A stretch of DNA of 6,496 nucleotides, taken from assembly GCA_013290085.1 (NCBI GenBank), contig JABCYS010000053.1, positions 1 through 6,496 on the forward strand, in the 5' to 3' direction. A program made the position numbers and the translations under genes. The stretch comes from Candidatus Babelota bacterium (GTDB taxonomy: Bacteria > Dependentiae > Babeliae > Babeliales > JABCYS01). Under the pieces are notes generated by a model that was not told the origin of the DNA, did no database searches, and saw only the letters and a list, made by a program, of their open reading frames with translations. Shown here piece by piece: positions 1 to 6,353 of the stretch (positions are counted from its first letter, which is position 1; every line of letters starts with the position of its first letter).

Positions 1-1098
1 TCCTTGGCGAATAGCCTGCGCTCCAAGTGAGGGACCTACCGTACGTTCTTCATCAAACTTTACCGGTGCAACATAGGCACCAGATTTAAGAAGGTCAGCT
101 AGCTCGCGAGCTTCTTGGTCAGTAAATGTATCTGAAGATATGCTGCCGCGGTTACGAATAGCCTCACGAATGGTTGCAGCAGAAATAATTTCATTATCAA
201 GAACGACGGCTAATGTTTTACCAACATTACGGCTGGTAAGTTCATAAAATTTCTTACCCCCTTCTGGTGAAAATTCAAACCCTACAAGAACTTTACCCAT
301 TTCGCCGAATTCTGGACGAGCATCACGCAATAATCTTCCGGTGACATCGGCATGGCGAGAAACGAGGTAAAACATGCGCCCTTCTTCATAGCCGCGACGT
401 GTTTTTGCAGACACAATGCGCGTGTCATGAGGCAATGCGCCATCAAATTGTTCAGTAATATCTTCTGGCGACATGCCAACAGCTTTTACCAAAACAAATT
501 CAAGAACTGCTGCCTTACCGATCATTGCTTTGGCTTTTTCTGGATCGTCTATGTTGGGTAATTCAACAATGATGTTTTTTTCGCCCTGTGCGGCGATGGT
601 GATTTCACTCACCGCAAATTTATCTAAACGGTTTTGCAGTACGTGGATATTACTTTCCACTGCCCAGCGTCTGATATCTGCTTGTTCTTGAGATGAGAGT
701 GAAAGAGAGACAAGATTTTCTGCTTGAGTTGCTTTTACTGAAGAGCGGCTGTCACGTAAGAATTGTGCGGCTTCACGCGCATCTTGAGTTGAAGCAAACG
801 AGAGAATCATTTCTTTTTTTTCTTTGTCATAGCGCATTTCTTTGGTAGGGACAGCAAGTTTTGCTGATTTAAGTTCTTCTCTCACACTTTCAGCGCGTTC
901 AAACAACGTGTCTTCGATTGCTTTATCAGTATCAACAATAAGAGATATGTACGTTCCCCCTACCAAATCGATGCCAAATTTGATTGGTTTTGGTGCTCCT
1001 GGAATGACCAGTGGTGACAGATAATAGAGTGCGAACACCGCACCTAACATCCATAATGAAAAACTAGAAAAAAGTAAGCGACGTCCGGTAATATTCAT
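1..1098 (-). CDS. secD: Protein translocase subunit SecD, N-terminal 366 residues (gene continues beyond base 1)
   Basis: SecD works with SecF as an inner-membrane partner of SecYEG; it uses the proton gradient to help pull exported proteins out on the periplasmic side. The minus-strand frame is open from an ATG at 1098 to base 1 (366 codons, no stop), so the C-terminal part is outside the window. Residues 8-28 form the first membrane segment. Next comes the family motif FGIDLVGGTYISL (41-53), then a large periplasmic P1 domain that includes LDKFAVSE and VVLDNEIISAATI. The conserved EERTVGPSLG motif is at 350-359, just before the expected second membrane segment. E. coli SecD is about 615 residues, so roughly the last 40% is missing. 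The start is supported by AGGGAGA a few bases upstream. The gene lies 54 bases after tRNA-Leu, so the two may be co-transcribed. The identification is firm; secF may follow but cannot be seen. Confidence 0.96.
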   Translation of the reverse strand, partial: MNITGRRLLFSSFSLWMLGAVFALYYLSPLVIPGAPKPIKFGIDLVGGTYISLIVDTDKAIEDTLFERAESVREELKSAKLAVPTKEMRYDKEKKEMILSFASTQDAREAAQFLRDSRSSVKATQAENLVSLSLSSQEQADIRRWAVESNIHVLQNRLDKFAVSEITIAAQGEKNIIVELPNIDDPEKAKAMIGKAAVLEFVLVKAVGMSPEDITEQFDGALPHDTRIVSAKTRRGYEEGRMFYLVSRHADVTGRLLRDARPEFGEMGKVLVGFEFSPEGGKKFYELTSRNVGKTLAVVLDNEIISAATIREAIRNRGSISSDTFTDQEARELADLLKSGAYVAPVKFDEERTVGPSLGAQAIRQG

Positions 1099-1152
1099 AA
1101 GACTTTCTCCCTTTGCAGTCGTTGCATAAAATTATTTTAACAAAGATTTTTT

Positions 1153-1239
1153 TGGTACCGAGGAGGGGACTCGAACCCCTACAGGATTTCTCCCACAGCC
1201 ACCTCAAAGCTGCGTGTCTGCCAATTCCACCACCCCGGT
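1153..1239 (-). tRNA. tRNA-Leu, anticodon GAG, CCA encoded
   Basis: The full cloverleaf can be folded by hand. The 7-bp acceptor stem is ACCGGGG with CCTCGGT (one G-U pair). The D arm is GTGGAATTGGCAGACAC. The anticodon stem is CAGCT/GGCTG with loop TTGAGGT, giving anticodon GAG, which reads CUC and CUU leucine codons. The long variable arm typical of class II tRNAs has a short stem closed by GAAA. The T arm is AGGGG-TTCGAGT-CCCCT with a perfect 5-bp stem. The discriminator base is A, the usual leucine identity base, and the CCA tail is encoded (1153-1155). Length is 84 nt plus CCA. It sits between the repeat-protein gene and secD, all on the same strand. No T-rich terminator follows it; an A tract does, so readthrough into secD is plausible. 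Confidence 0.97.
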
Positions 1240-1447
1240 ATATCTCAAAGAAATACAGGCTTGCAATTTACCAGATTTGCAAGGTATTTCAATGTGAATC
1301 GGGAGAGAAAAGCGAATTGTGAATTCAGGGTAAAAAGCCTTCACGTGGAGAGAGCTTCCAGAACATCTCATCGGCTGGCATTACTTCTGCTAAGCGGGTG
1401 CTAGCATAAATACTTTTTTCTTTGCCAAAATACTGATTTTCCTGTTG
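1240..1447. other. Intergenic stretch between repeat-protein gene and tRNA-Leu, with a 40-codon open remnant
   Basis: No complete gene is visible in these 208 bases. From 1447 to 1325 on the minus strand, the frame immediately after the repeat protein's TAA stop stays open for 40 codons and ends at TGA (1325-1327). The translation includes STRLAEVMPADEMFWKLSPR, which looks like real protein. It loosely resembles the first-helix region of DinB/YfiT-like domains (pattern L-A-E-x-M-P-x-x-x-x-x-x-x-P). It has no suitable start with a Shine-Dalgarno site; the only ATGs are internal, at codons 23 and 28. It is therefore best read as a gene fragment or a former C-terminal extension. The remainder (1240-1324) holds the proposed tRNA promoter. 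I see no convincing intrinsic terminator for the repeat-protein gene. Confidence 0.35.
1265..1292 (-). promoter_or_regulatory. Possible sigma-70-type promoter for tRNA-Leu
   Basis: On the minus strand, TTGAAA (1287-1292, 5/6 match to the -35 consensus) is followed after 16 bases by TAAATT (1265-1270, 4/6 match to the -10). This would start transcription about 18-20 bases before the mature tRNA 5' end, a normal leader for RNase P processing. A 7-bp inverted repeat CTTGCAA/TTGCAAG (1260-1266 and 1277-1283) overlaps the spacer and -10. The call rests on hexamer resemblance and position only. Confidence 0.35.
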
Positions 1448-3541
1448 TTAGCCTTGAGCAATTCTTAAGAGCTTCTTTTCTTGTTTTGTTAGATCGGCCA
1501 CTGCCAAAGGCGAGCCAAAGACGGGGGGATAAGCTTCGCGTAAGAATGTTTGTTGCTCATGGGTAAAGCCTCTCCAAATTTTTAGCAGTTGATTGTCTAA
1601 AGTAATCGTATGTCCCTCATATGCCAGACGACGGAGCAAGATAACAAATAACATTTGGGGAAGTTGCAATTCGTTAACCTCTGGGAAAAAGGAGGTAATT
1701 TTAGCAGTGTCATCACCAGAACCAGTAATAACCTTAGTACTATCCGGCGAAAATGCTGCCGTTAAAACAAGCTCTCCATGCCGAATGGTAGCAATAAGCC
1801 TACCGGTAATTGCATCAGTAATTTTAGCAGTATTGTCACTAGAACCAGTAACAACCTTAGTACCATCCGGCGAAAATGCTGCGGTATTAACTCGGGACTT
1901 ATGCGGAATGGTAGCAATAATTCTACCAGTGGTTGCATTAACAATTTTAGCAGTGCCGTCATCAGAAGCAGTAACAACTTTAGTGCTATCGGGAGAAAAT
2001 GCTGCGGTTATAACATGGTCACCATGCTGAATGGTAGCAATAATTCTACCGGTGGTTGCATCAACAATTTTTGCAGTGTTGTCCCTAGAACCCGTAACAA
2101 CTTTAGTGCTATCGGGAGAAAATGCTGCAATTTTACCATAGTCACCAGATTGAATGGTAGCAATGATCCTGCCGGTGGTTGCATCACTAATTGTATCAGT
2201 GCCAGCTGCAGAAGTAGTAACAACCTTAGTGCCATCGGGGGAAAATGCTGCCGTACTAACCCCGCTATCATTCTCAATGGTAGCAATGAGTGAACCAGTG
2301 GCTGCATTAACAATTTTAGCAGTACCATCCCCAGAAGCAGTCACAACTTTAGTACTATCAGGGGAAAATGCTGCCGTACTAACCCAGCTATCATGTTGAA
2401 TGATAGCAATGAGCCTGCCGGTGGTTGCATCAACAATTTTAGCAGTGCCATCGGCAGAAGCAGTAACAACCTTAGTACTATCAGGGGAAAATATTGCGGT
2501 ATTAACCCTTCTATCATGTCTAATGGAAGCAATAATCCTACCAGTGGTCTCATCAACAATGTTAGTAAAGCCGTCACTAAAAGTAGTAACAATCTTAGTT
2601 CTATCCGGGGAAAATGCTGTGGTTATAACATCACCCCCCTGTGGAGTGCTAGCAATAAGCCTGCCGGTGGTTGCATCAACAATTTTGGTAAAGCCATTGT
2701 AACGAGCAATAATAACCTTAGTACCATCGGGGGAAAATGCCGCGCTTGCAACGGGGTGCCCATGCTGAATGGTCATAATTGTTTTAATGAAGGATAACTC
2801 TGCGTTCCAACCATATGAATTATTTAAAAGATTTCTAGCGATCTGTGATGCTTGCGGCAATTGACTTAAAACATTGAGTTCATCTAAAAAAGAAACATCT
2901 TGTTGCGCAAAGCGGGCAAGGGTTGTCGGATCGGTTAATTTTTCTGCTATAATTGAAGGTAGTGTCTTTTGAAGCTCAGGGACTAGAAAGTAATCCCCTA
3001 TTTGCAAAACGACAATGGACTCATCTAGATCAAACTTTTTTCTAAGAGATATCTCTAACAGCTCCAAATTTGTAAAAGTTGCTCTTGCATCCGGTAAAAT
3101 TACTACCTTTGCTTCAGGAGAACCTTTTAATATATCTTGTCTCTGTTTTTCATTTGCGGCAAGAAAGTCATTTTTTGTGGCATAGAAGTTGCGAATGTCT
3201 TCCAGGGCAGAAATAAAAACTTCAAGGTTATTGGTAGAAAAATCCGTTTTTATTATGTGTTCGTATTTGAGTGCTGCCATCATGGGCTCAGAAAGCAGAG
3301 TAAGATCTTTGCGAAGTTGTACAGGTAGACCATCGTCGCTCAAGAGCGTGACATAAGAAACGCCTTCGTGACTGGTAATGGTAATAGTTGGATACCGCCT
3401 CTTTGATAGGGTGATAGAAGAGACCCCTTCAGGTTCGGTGAGGGTAATGGTAGGAACAGGTCTCTTTGATCGAGGTTTCGGTTGTTGCGCATAAACAACC
3501 GATGCAACAACAACTAACAAACCCATGAATAGTTTCTTCAT
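1448..3541 (-). CDS. Exported protein with Skp1/BTB-like region and nine degenerate WD40-type repeats (697 aa)
   Basis: Function is unknown; the design suggests an exported protein-interaction scaffold. Residues 1-18 form a Sec signal peptide (KK, hydrophobic core, cleavage at VYA|QQ) with no lipobox cysteine. Residues 25-66 are two 21-residue copies of a strand-rich motif. Residues 62-200 resemble Skp1/BTB-POZ folds: VTLLSDDGLPVQL then a helix with LLSEPMMAAL, a VVILPD stretch, and LQIGDYFLVPELQKTL, which matches the Skp1 pattern of a helix ending in NYLDIxxLL. Helical linker 201-253 follows. Residues 254-622 are nine exact 41-residue repeats of the form IATIQHGDxVxTAAFSPDSTKVVTxSxDGTAKIVDATTGR. 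They match WD40 blades, but the WD tryptophan is Val, Ser or Thr. Residues 623-697 form a helical tail. AAGGAG lies 4 bases before the ATG. Family resemblance is strong for the repeats and moderate for the Skp1-like part; an effector role is inference. Confidence 0.9.
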   Translation of the reverse strand: MKKLFMGLLVVVASVVYAQQPKPRSKRPVPTITLTEPEGVSSITLSKRRYPTITITSHEGVSYVTLLSDDGLPVQLRKDLTLLSEPMMAALKYEHIIKTDFSTNNLEVFISALEDIRNFYATKNDFLAANEKQRQDILKGSPEAKVVILPDARATFTNLELLEISLRKKFDLDESIVVLQIGDYFLVPELQKTLPSIIAEKLTDPTTLARFAQQDVSFLDELNVLSQLPQASQIARNLLNNSYGWNAELSFIKTIMTIQHGHPVASAAFSPDGTKVIIARYNGFTKIVDATTGRLIASTPQGGDVITTAFSPDRTKIVTTFSDGFTNIVDETTGRIIASIRHDRRVNTAIFSPDSTKVVTASADGTAKIVDATTGRLIAIIQHDSWVSTAAFSPDSTKVVTASGDGTAKIVNAATGSLIATIENDSGVSTAAFSPDGTKVVTTSAAGTDTISDATTGRIIATIQSGDYGKIAAFSPDSTKVVTGSRDNTAKIVDATTGRIIATIQHGDHVITAAFSPDSTKVVTASDDGTAKIVNATTGRIIATIPHKSRVNTAAFSPDGTKVVTGSSDNTAKITDAITGRLIATIRHGELVLTAAFSPDSTKVITGSGDDTAKITSFFPEVNELQLPQMLFVILLRRLAYEGHTITLDNQLLKIWRGFTHEQQTFLREAYPPVFGSPLAVADLTKQEKKLLRIAQG
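1676..2782 (-). repeat. Nine tandem 123-bp coding repeats (WD40-type, 41 residues each)
   Basis: The repeats encode residues 254-622 of the exported protein and keep perfect 41-residue register with no insertions or deletions (9 x 123 = 1107 bp). Conserved elements in each unit are AFSPD (IFSPD in repeat 3), then TK, then a short loop (for example SADGTAKI), then ATTGR. On the plus strand the block GAAAATGCTGC recurs every 123 bases. Repeats 1, 2 and 5 diverge most; repeats 3, 4, 6, 7, 8 and 9 are most alike. Such uniformity is typical of arrays that expand or contract by unequal recombination. Confidence 0.95.
3344..3469 (-). repeat. Two tandem 21-residue (63-bp) repeats near the N-terminus of the exported protein
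   Basis: Residues 25-45 (SKRPVPTITLTEPEGVSSITL, read as two halves around PEG) and 46-66 (SKRRYPTITI then TSHEGVSYVTL) align without gaps. They share SKR, PTIT, EGVS and TL. The second copy runs straight into the Skp1-like region (SDDG), so the first may be a duplicated leading strand of that domain. Confidence 0.75.
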
Positions 3542-3654
3542 TTTTCTCCTTAATGGTTCAAATCTCTCAAAGGAGATAGCATTTCGGGGAAAAAGAATTC
3601 AAGAGACTTTATTCTTTTGATCAAGTTGTAGAGCTAGTCTATTTTAGACTTCAC
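3542..3654. other. Intergenic gap upstream of the repeat-protein gene
   Basis: These 113 bases must hold any separate promoter for the repeat protein. The Shine-Dalgarno AAGGAG is 4 bases before the ATG. On the minus strand TTGATC and TTGAAT occur as -35-like boxes, but neither has a good -10 box at the right distance, so I call no promoter. A 6-bp hairpin AGTCTA/TAGACT with a 3-base loop (3636-3650) lies just after the upstream stop codon but lacks a T tract. Confidence 0.4.
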
Positions 3655-4641
3655 CTATTTTTTTACGCCCCAGATGAGCGAGGTTATCCAGCCCCACAGC
3701 TGCATGATCAAGGATAGGGGATAGCGCCAAATCACGCTGATGGTATCAAGCCAGGTTTTTTTAACAGGGGCCTTTTTTGGCTCTTCTTTGTGCTTGGCTT
3801 TCTCAAGCTCAGCGACTTGATTTTTTAGGTCGATATCACTTTTTTTGAGGATTTCTAATTTAGCTTTGATAGATGTCGTATATTCATTAAGTTTATTCGT
3901 TACGCTATTAAAATATTCTTTAAGGGCGCCTTGTATGTAGCCGGAGATAGCTTCAACATTCTTGGACAGAGCATCCATCTGTAAATAATATTCTTTCGCC
4001 TTCCTGTCATCTAACTCTTGGCCAATATCCTTAAATTTTTGCCATGCTTGTCGCACATAATCATTTGCTAAGGTTATTTGGTTCACCAGCTGCATAACAG
4101 CACCATCAAGCGCGGCATCAAGATCAACCATGGATTTGATATCTGCTTTTAATTGTTCGATCTCATGCTTATGTTCATAGAGTTTTGCTTGGATCTCTTT
4201 TTCTTTGTCAGTCAGCGGGCCACCTTCATGCAACTTTTCAATTGAAGCAAGCAAAGTATCGATGATTTCATCCAACTCCCCCTGCTCAAATCCTATGCTG
4301 GTATAAAAAAGGTTGAGGATTTTATCGCTTTCGCTTCTCTTTTCAAACAACGCAATACGAGATTCAAGCACAGTATGTTCAATGTCTTGAATTTTTTCAT
4401 ACTTCCGTTGCGCATCTTCCCAAATCACCCGCTTTTGCAACCAGTTGCCACCCGTTTCGACATCGATCGTGTCGATACCAGGACCATAGTCCACCACCTC
4501 TTGCTTAGCTTTTTGTTGTGGGACCTGCTGTGCGCCTTGATCTTGAGGAGCTAGTACCTCTTTTTCATTCGCCGCTTGTCCCTTAACCATCGACCCGATT
4601 ATGAGCAGGGAAAACAGTACTACACTTTTTTTATAGTTCAT
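3655..4641 (-). CDS. Exported helical/coiled-coil protein with hydrophobic Trp-rich C-terminus (328 aa), function unknown
   Basis: I do not recognise the family. Residues 1-23 look like a Sec signal peptide (MNYKK, hydrophobic core, likely cleavage at GQA|AN), so the mature protein should be outside the cytoplasm. Residues 24-50 are Gln/Lys/Pro-rich and probably disordered. Residues 75-285 are rich in Glu, Lys, Leu and Gln with heptad-like spacing and are predicted helical, with coiled coils around 145-172 and 245-285. A basic Pro/Lys linker (284-295) leads to hydrophobic residues 297-325, which contain four tryptophans (SVIWRYPLSLIMQLWGW and after) and end in VKK. That segment could anchor the C-terminus in a membrane. 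An ATG at 4689, directly after the previous stop, would add 16 residues, but it has no Shine-Dalgarno and would bury the signal peptide. The ATG at 4641 has AAGG seven bases upstream and is preferred. Confidence 0.85.
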   Translation of the reverse strand: MNYKKSVVLFSLLIIGSMVKGQAANEKEVLAPQDQGAQQVPQQKAKQEVVDYGPGIDTIDVETGGNWLQKRVIWEDAQRKYEKIQDIEHTVLESRIALFEKRSESDKILNLFYTSIGFEQGELDEIIDTLLASIEKLHEGGPLTDKEKEIQAKLYEHKHEIEQLKADIKSMVDLDAALDGAVMQLVNQITLANDYVRQAWQKFKDIGQELDDRKAKEYYLQMDALSKNVEAISGYIQGALKEYFNSVTNKLNEYTTSIKAKLEILKKSDIDLKNQVAELEKAKHKEEPKKAPVKKTWLDTISVIWRYPLSLIMQLWGWITSLIWGVKK

Positions 4642-4656
4642 GAGCCTACCTTTTTT

Positions 4657-4683
4657 AAAAAACATACTTCTTAAAAAGTATAC
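4657..4683 (-). terminator. Weak hairpin plus T6, possible terminator of the hemW operon
   Basis: Just after the stop codon of the FMN-binding protein gene, the minus strand reads ATACTT-TTTAAG-AAGTAT (6-bp stem, 4664-4681). Wobble pairs could extend it, and G plus six T follow (4657-4662). The T tract fits an intrinsic terminator, but the stem is short and AT-rich. It lies only 16 bases before the next start codon, so it could equally be a partial terminator. Confidence 0.35.
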
Positions 4684-4707
4684 GCACATTTAGAGTACTT
4701 TTGCCAA
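4677..4707 (-). promoter_or_regulatory. Possible promoter for the exported helical protein, overlapping the hairpin
   Basis: On the minus strand TATACT (4677-4682, 5/6 match to the -10) is preceded by TTGGCA (4702-4707) at a long 19-base spacing. Transcription would begin inside the hairpin, so the new transcript would lack the 5' arm and escape termination. The long spacing makes this a weak call. Confidence 0.25.
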
Positions 4708-5151
4708 CTCATGGAGCTCGCCCAGTAGATTTGTTGAGAGCTCTTCAGCATCTGGTGATGTGTAGCTCCAACGCACACCCATATCAACACGGGTAAGCAC
4801 GGAACGATCACTTTTTATATCAATAATATCTATGCGAACAACGTTCATGAGTGGATGAACCAAGGACGGTGCGCGGACTACGCCAGCACGACCCAGGACA
4901 CTGTACGCCACGTTGCCCTCATCCATAAAGCACATCATAACTTTCTTTTGCCAGACCATGTTGTGATAACCGGTATGATCTTTGTGGATTGTGATAAGAA
5001 TACTTTCAAGGCCTTTTGGATAAACACACTGGATAGGTGTGGTATGAGGAAGCCCCTTCTCAGAAAAAGTTGCCAACACCCCGACAGTTTTTCCTGCTTT
5101 TAATACGGCAATAAGATCTTCTGGAAGTTTAACTCCGACATGTTTTGCCAT
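4690..5151 (-). CDS. Pyridoxamine 5'-phosphate oxidase-like FMN-binding split-barrel protein (153 aa)
   Basis: This is a small cytosolic protein of the PNPOx-like flavin-binding split-barrel superfamily. Members bind FMN, or sometimes F420 or heme, and act as oxidoreductases on varied substrates. Visible signs are an N-terminal helix (residues 9-19), the strand-turn-strand VGVLATFSEKGLPHTTPI (23-40) typical of the FMN-binding barrel, ILITIHKDHTGYHNMVWQ (51-68) including the usual strand and helix around the phosphate site, and a closing strand with VRWSYTSPDAEEL (126-138). The length is normal for the small single-domain branch and well short of true PdxH (about 210-230 residues), so pyridoxal synthesis should not be assumed. 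AAAGG lies just before the ATG. It starts 26 bases after hemW and is probably in the same operon. The substrate cannot be told from sequence. Confidence 0.82.
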   Translation of the reverse strand: MAKHVGVKLPEDLIAVLKAGKTVGVLATFSEKGLPHTTPIQCVYPKGLESILITIHKDHTGYHNMVWQKKVMMCFMDEGNVAYSVLGRAGVVRAPSLVHPLMNVVRIDIIDIKSDRSVLTRVDMGVRWSYTSPDAEELSTNLLGELHELAKVL

Positions 5152-5177
5152 GTTTACCTTTCTACATTCAAAAATAA

Positions 5178-6350
5178 TTACTGCGATAACGTAACAACCA
5201 CTTCATTTTCTACGGCGAGTCCAAGCGGCGTTAGCCGAATGGTCTCATCCATTCTTTTTAGGTACCCTACCTGCTCCATCTCCTCAATTGCCCCCATTAT
5301 TTTTTCTTTCTTGTGCGGAGCACTGTAATCAAAAATCATGGACGTCTTAATTCCCGTGGACTGACGCAAGCCCAGCATGACCTTTTCTAAAAAAACCTGT
5401 TCTTCGGTTAGTTGCTCAGTAAAGTCATTACTGTCGTGCCCCTGCTCCATGGCATCAAGGTATTGCATAATATTTTTATTGTTTTGATAGCGAAACGCCC
5501 CATCAAATGAACACGCCCCTACACCAAACGCCTTGTAAGGCGTCCGTGCCCAGTATACTTGATTATGGCGCGCATAATACCCCTCACGGGCAAAATTAGA
5601 AATTTCATACTGCTCAAACCCATGCTCAGCTAAAAACGCTACCGTCCAAATGTACAAATCAACCACCGCTTCATCGGGTGGGAGAACCACTTCATTTTTT
5701 TTCACGCGAAAGAATAATGCGGTTCCTTCATGGATGGTTAAAAAATAGATAGAAATATGTTTGATGGGCCACTGTACCACCGCACGCACCAGCTCCTTCC
5801 ACTCCTGCTCGCTTATGCCGGGCAAGCCGATGATAAGGTCGATAGAGAGATTGGGGATCAGATCCTTTGCATCTCGCAAAACGGCAGCTACATCCTGCGC
5901 TGATTGGTGGCGATTTAAATTACGCAACACTGCATTGTTCAAACTTTGTACCCCTATGCTCAGGCGGTTAATACCAAGCCGCTTCCACAGCTCTAGTTGT
6001 TCGGGTCGAACCGTGCCGGGATTCACTTCAAGAGAGATCTCCGTGTCTCGATTCACCACGAATAACCTTTCTAGTATACCGAACATGTCAAGTAGGAGAT
6101 CATCGGGGTAGGTACTTGGCGTTCCTCCGCCAAAAAAAATAGTTTTCAGCGGATCTTTTTTGAACAATTCAGTTTTTGGCGATTCTTGTTCGACAAACTG
6201 TTTTATCTCTTTGGTGAGTGCGGCATGGTACCGCGTCATTAAGTGATCCACCCCTGCATAGGCAACAAAGGGACAAAAGTGGCATTTGTAGGGACAAAAC
6301 GGCCAGTGGATGTACAGCGAGGTTGTTGGGGTTGCGGTGGAGTAGGCCAA
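5178..6350 (-). CDS. hemW: HemW, radical SAM coproporphyrinogen III oxidase-like protein / heme chaperone (390 aa)
   Basis: HemW is a cytoplasmic radical SAM protein related to HemN; characterised members bind heme and deliver it to membrane hemoproteins instead of oxidising coproporphyrinogen. The iron-sulfur motif is C19-x3-C23-x2-C26 in HWPFCPYKCHFCPF. The residue two after C26 is Phe where HemN has a fourth Cys, which favours HemW. GGGTPS (74-79) is the SAM-binding glycine motif; EVNPGT (108-113), RLSIGVQS (129-136), YEISNFAREG (248-257), RHNQVYW (261-267) and GVGACSF (276-282) are further family blocks. The C-terminal HemN-type domain follows (MLGLRQSTGI, 325-334). Length matches the family (E. 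coli 378). The start is TTG: an in-frame TGA, the stop of the upstream gene, lies one codon before it, and no ATG occurs before the cysteine motif. Translation is probably coupled to that upstream gene. Confidence 0.94.
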   Translation of the reverse strand: MAYSTATPTTSLYIHWPFCPYKCHFCPFVAYAGVDHLMTRYHAALTKEIKQFVEQESPKTELFKKDPLKTIFFGGGTPSTYPDDLLLDMFGILERLFVVNRDTEISLEVNPGTVRPEQLELWKRLGINRLSIGVQSLNNAVLRNLNRHQSAQDVAAVLRDAKDLIPNLSIDLIIGLPGISEQEWKELVRAVVQWPIKHISIYFLTIHEGTALFFRVKKNEVVLPPDEAVVDLYIWTVAFLAEHGFEQYEISNFAREGYYARHNQVYWARTPYKAFGVGACSFDGAFRYQNNKNIMQYLDAMEQGHDSNDFTEQLTEEQVFLEKVMLGLRQSTGIKTSMIFDYSAPHKKEKIMGAIEEMEQVGYLKRMDETIRLTPLGLAVENEVVVTLSQ

Positions 6351-6353
6351 AGT

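Noticed and set aside
282..1024. Short open frames on both strands within the first kilobase
   Set aside because: All lie inside the clear SecD coding frame and have no start signals or recognisable motifs.
1127..1139. AT-rich palindrome TAAAAT-T-ATTTTA between tRNA-Leu and secD
   Set aside because: A one-base loop cannot form a hairpin, and such AT palindromes are expected by chance here; no clear promoter pair could be built around it.
1153..1239. tRNA-Leu as an integration site for a genomic island
   Set aside because: No integrase gene and no repeat of the tRNA 3' end was seen in the window; the exported-protein genes lie on the 5' side of the tRNA.
1676..2782. CRISPR-like periodic repeats
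   Set aside because: The whole 123-bp unit is coding and conserved in frame, with no short identical repeat separated by unrelated spacers.
1593..2797. Plus-strand and alternative-frame open frames across the repeat region
   Set aside because: They repeat every 123 bases because the underlying coding array does, have low-complexity translations and lack ribosome binding sites. They are shadows of the minus-strand repeat protein.
3636..3650. Hairpin AGTCTA/TAGACT as terminator of the helical protein gene
   Set aside because: Six-bp AT-rich stem with a 3-base loop and no following T tract on the minus strand.
4642..4689. Upstream ATG at 4689 as start of the exported helical protein
   Set aside because: It has no Shine-Dalgarno, overlaps the proposed terminator and would place 16 residues before a good signal peptide.
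4690..5151. Naming the small flavin protein PdxH
   Set aside because: It is much shorter than pyridoxamine phosphate oxidase and only the generic FMN-barrel features are visible.
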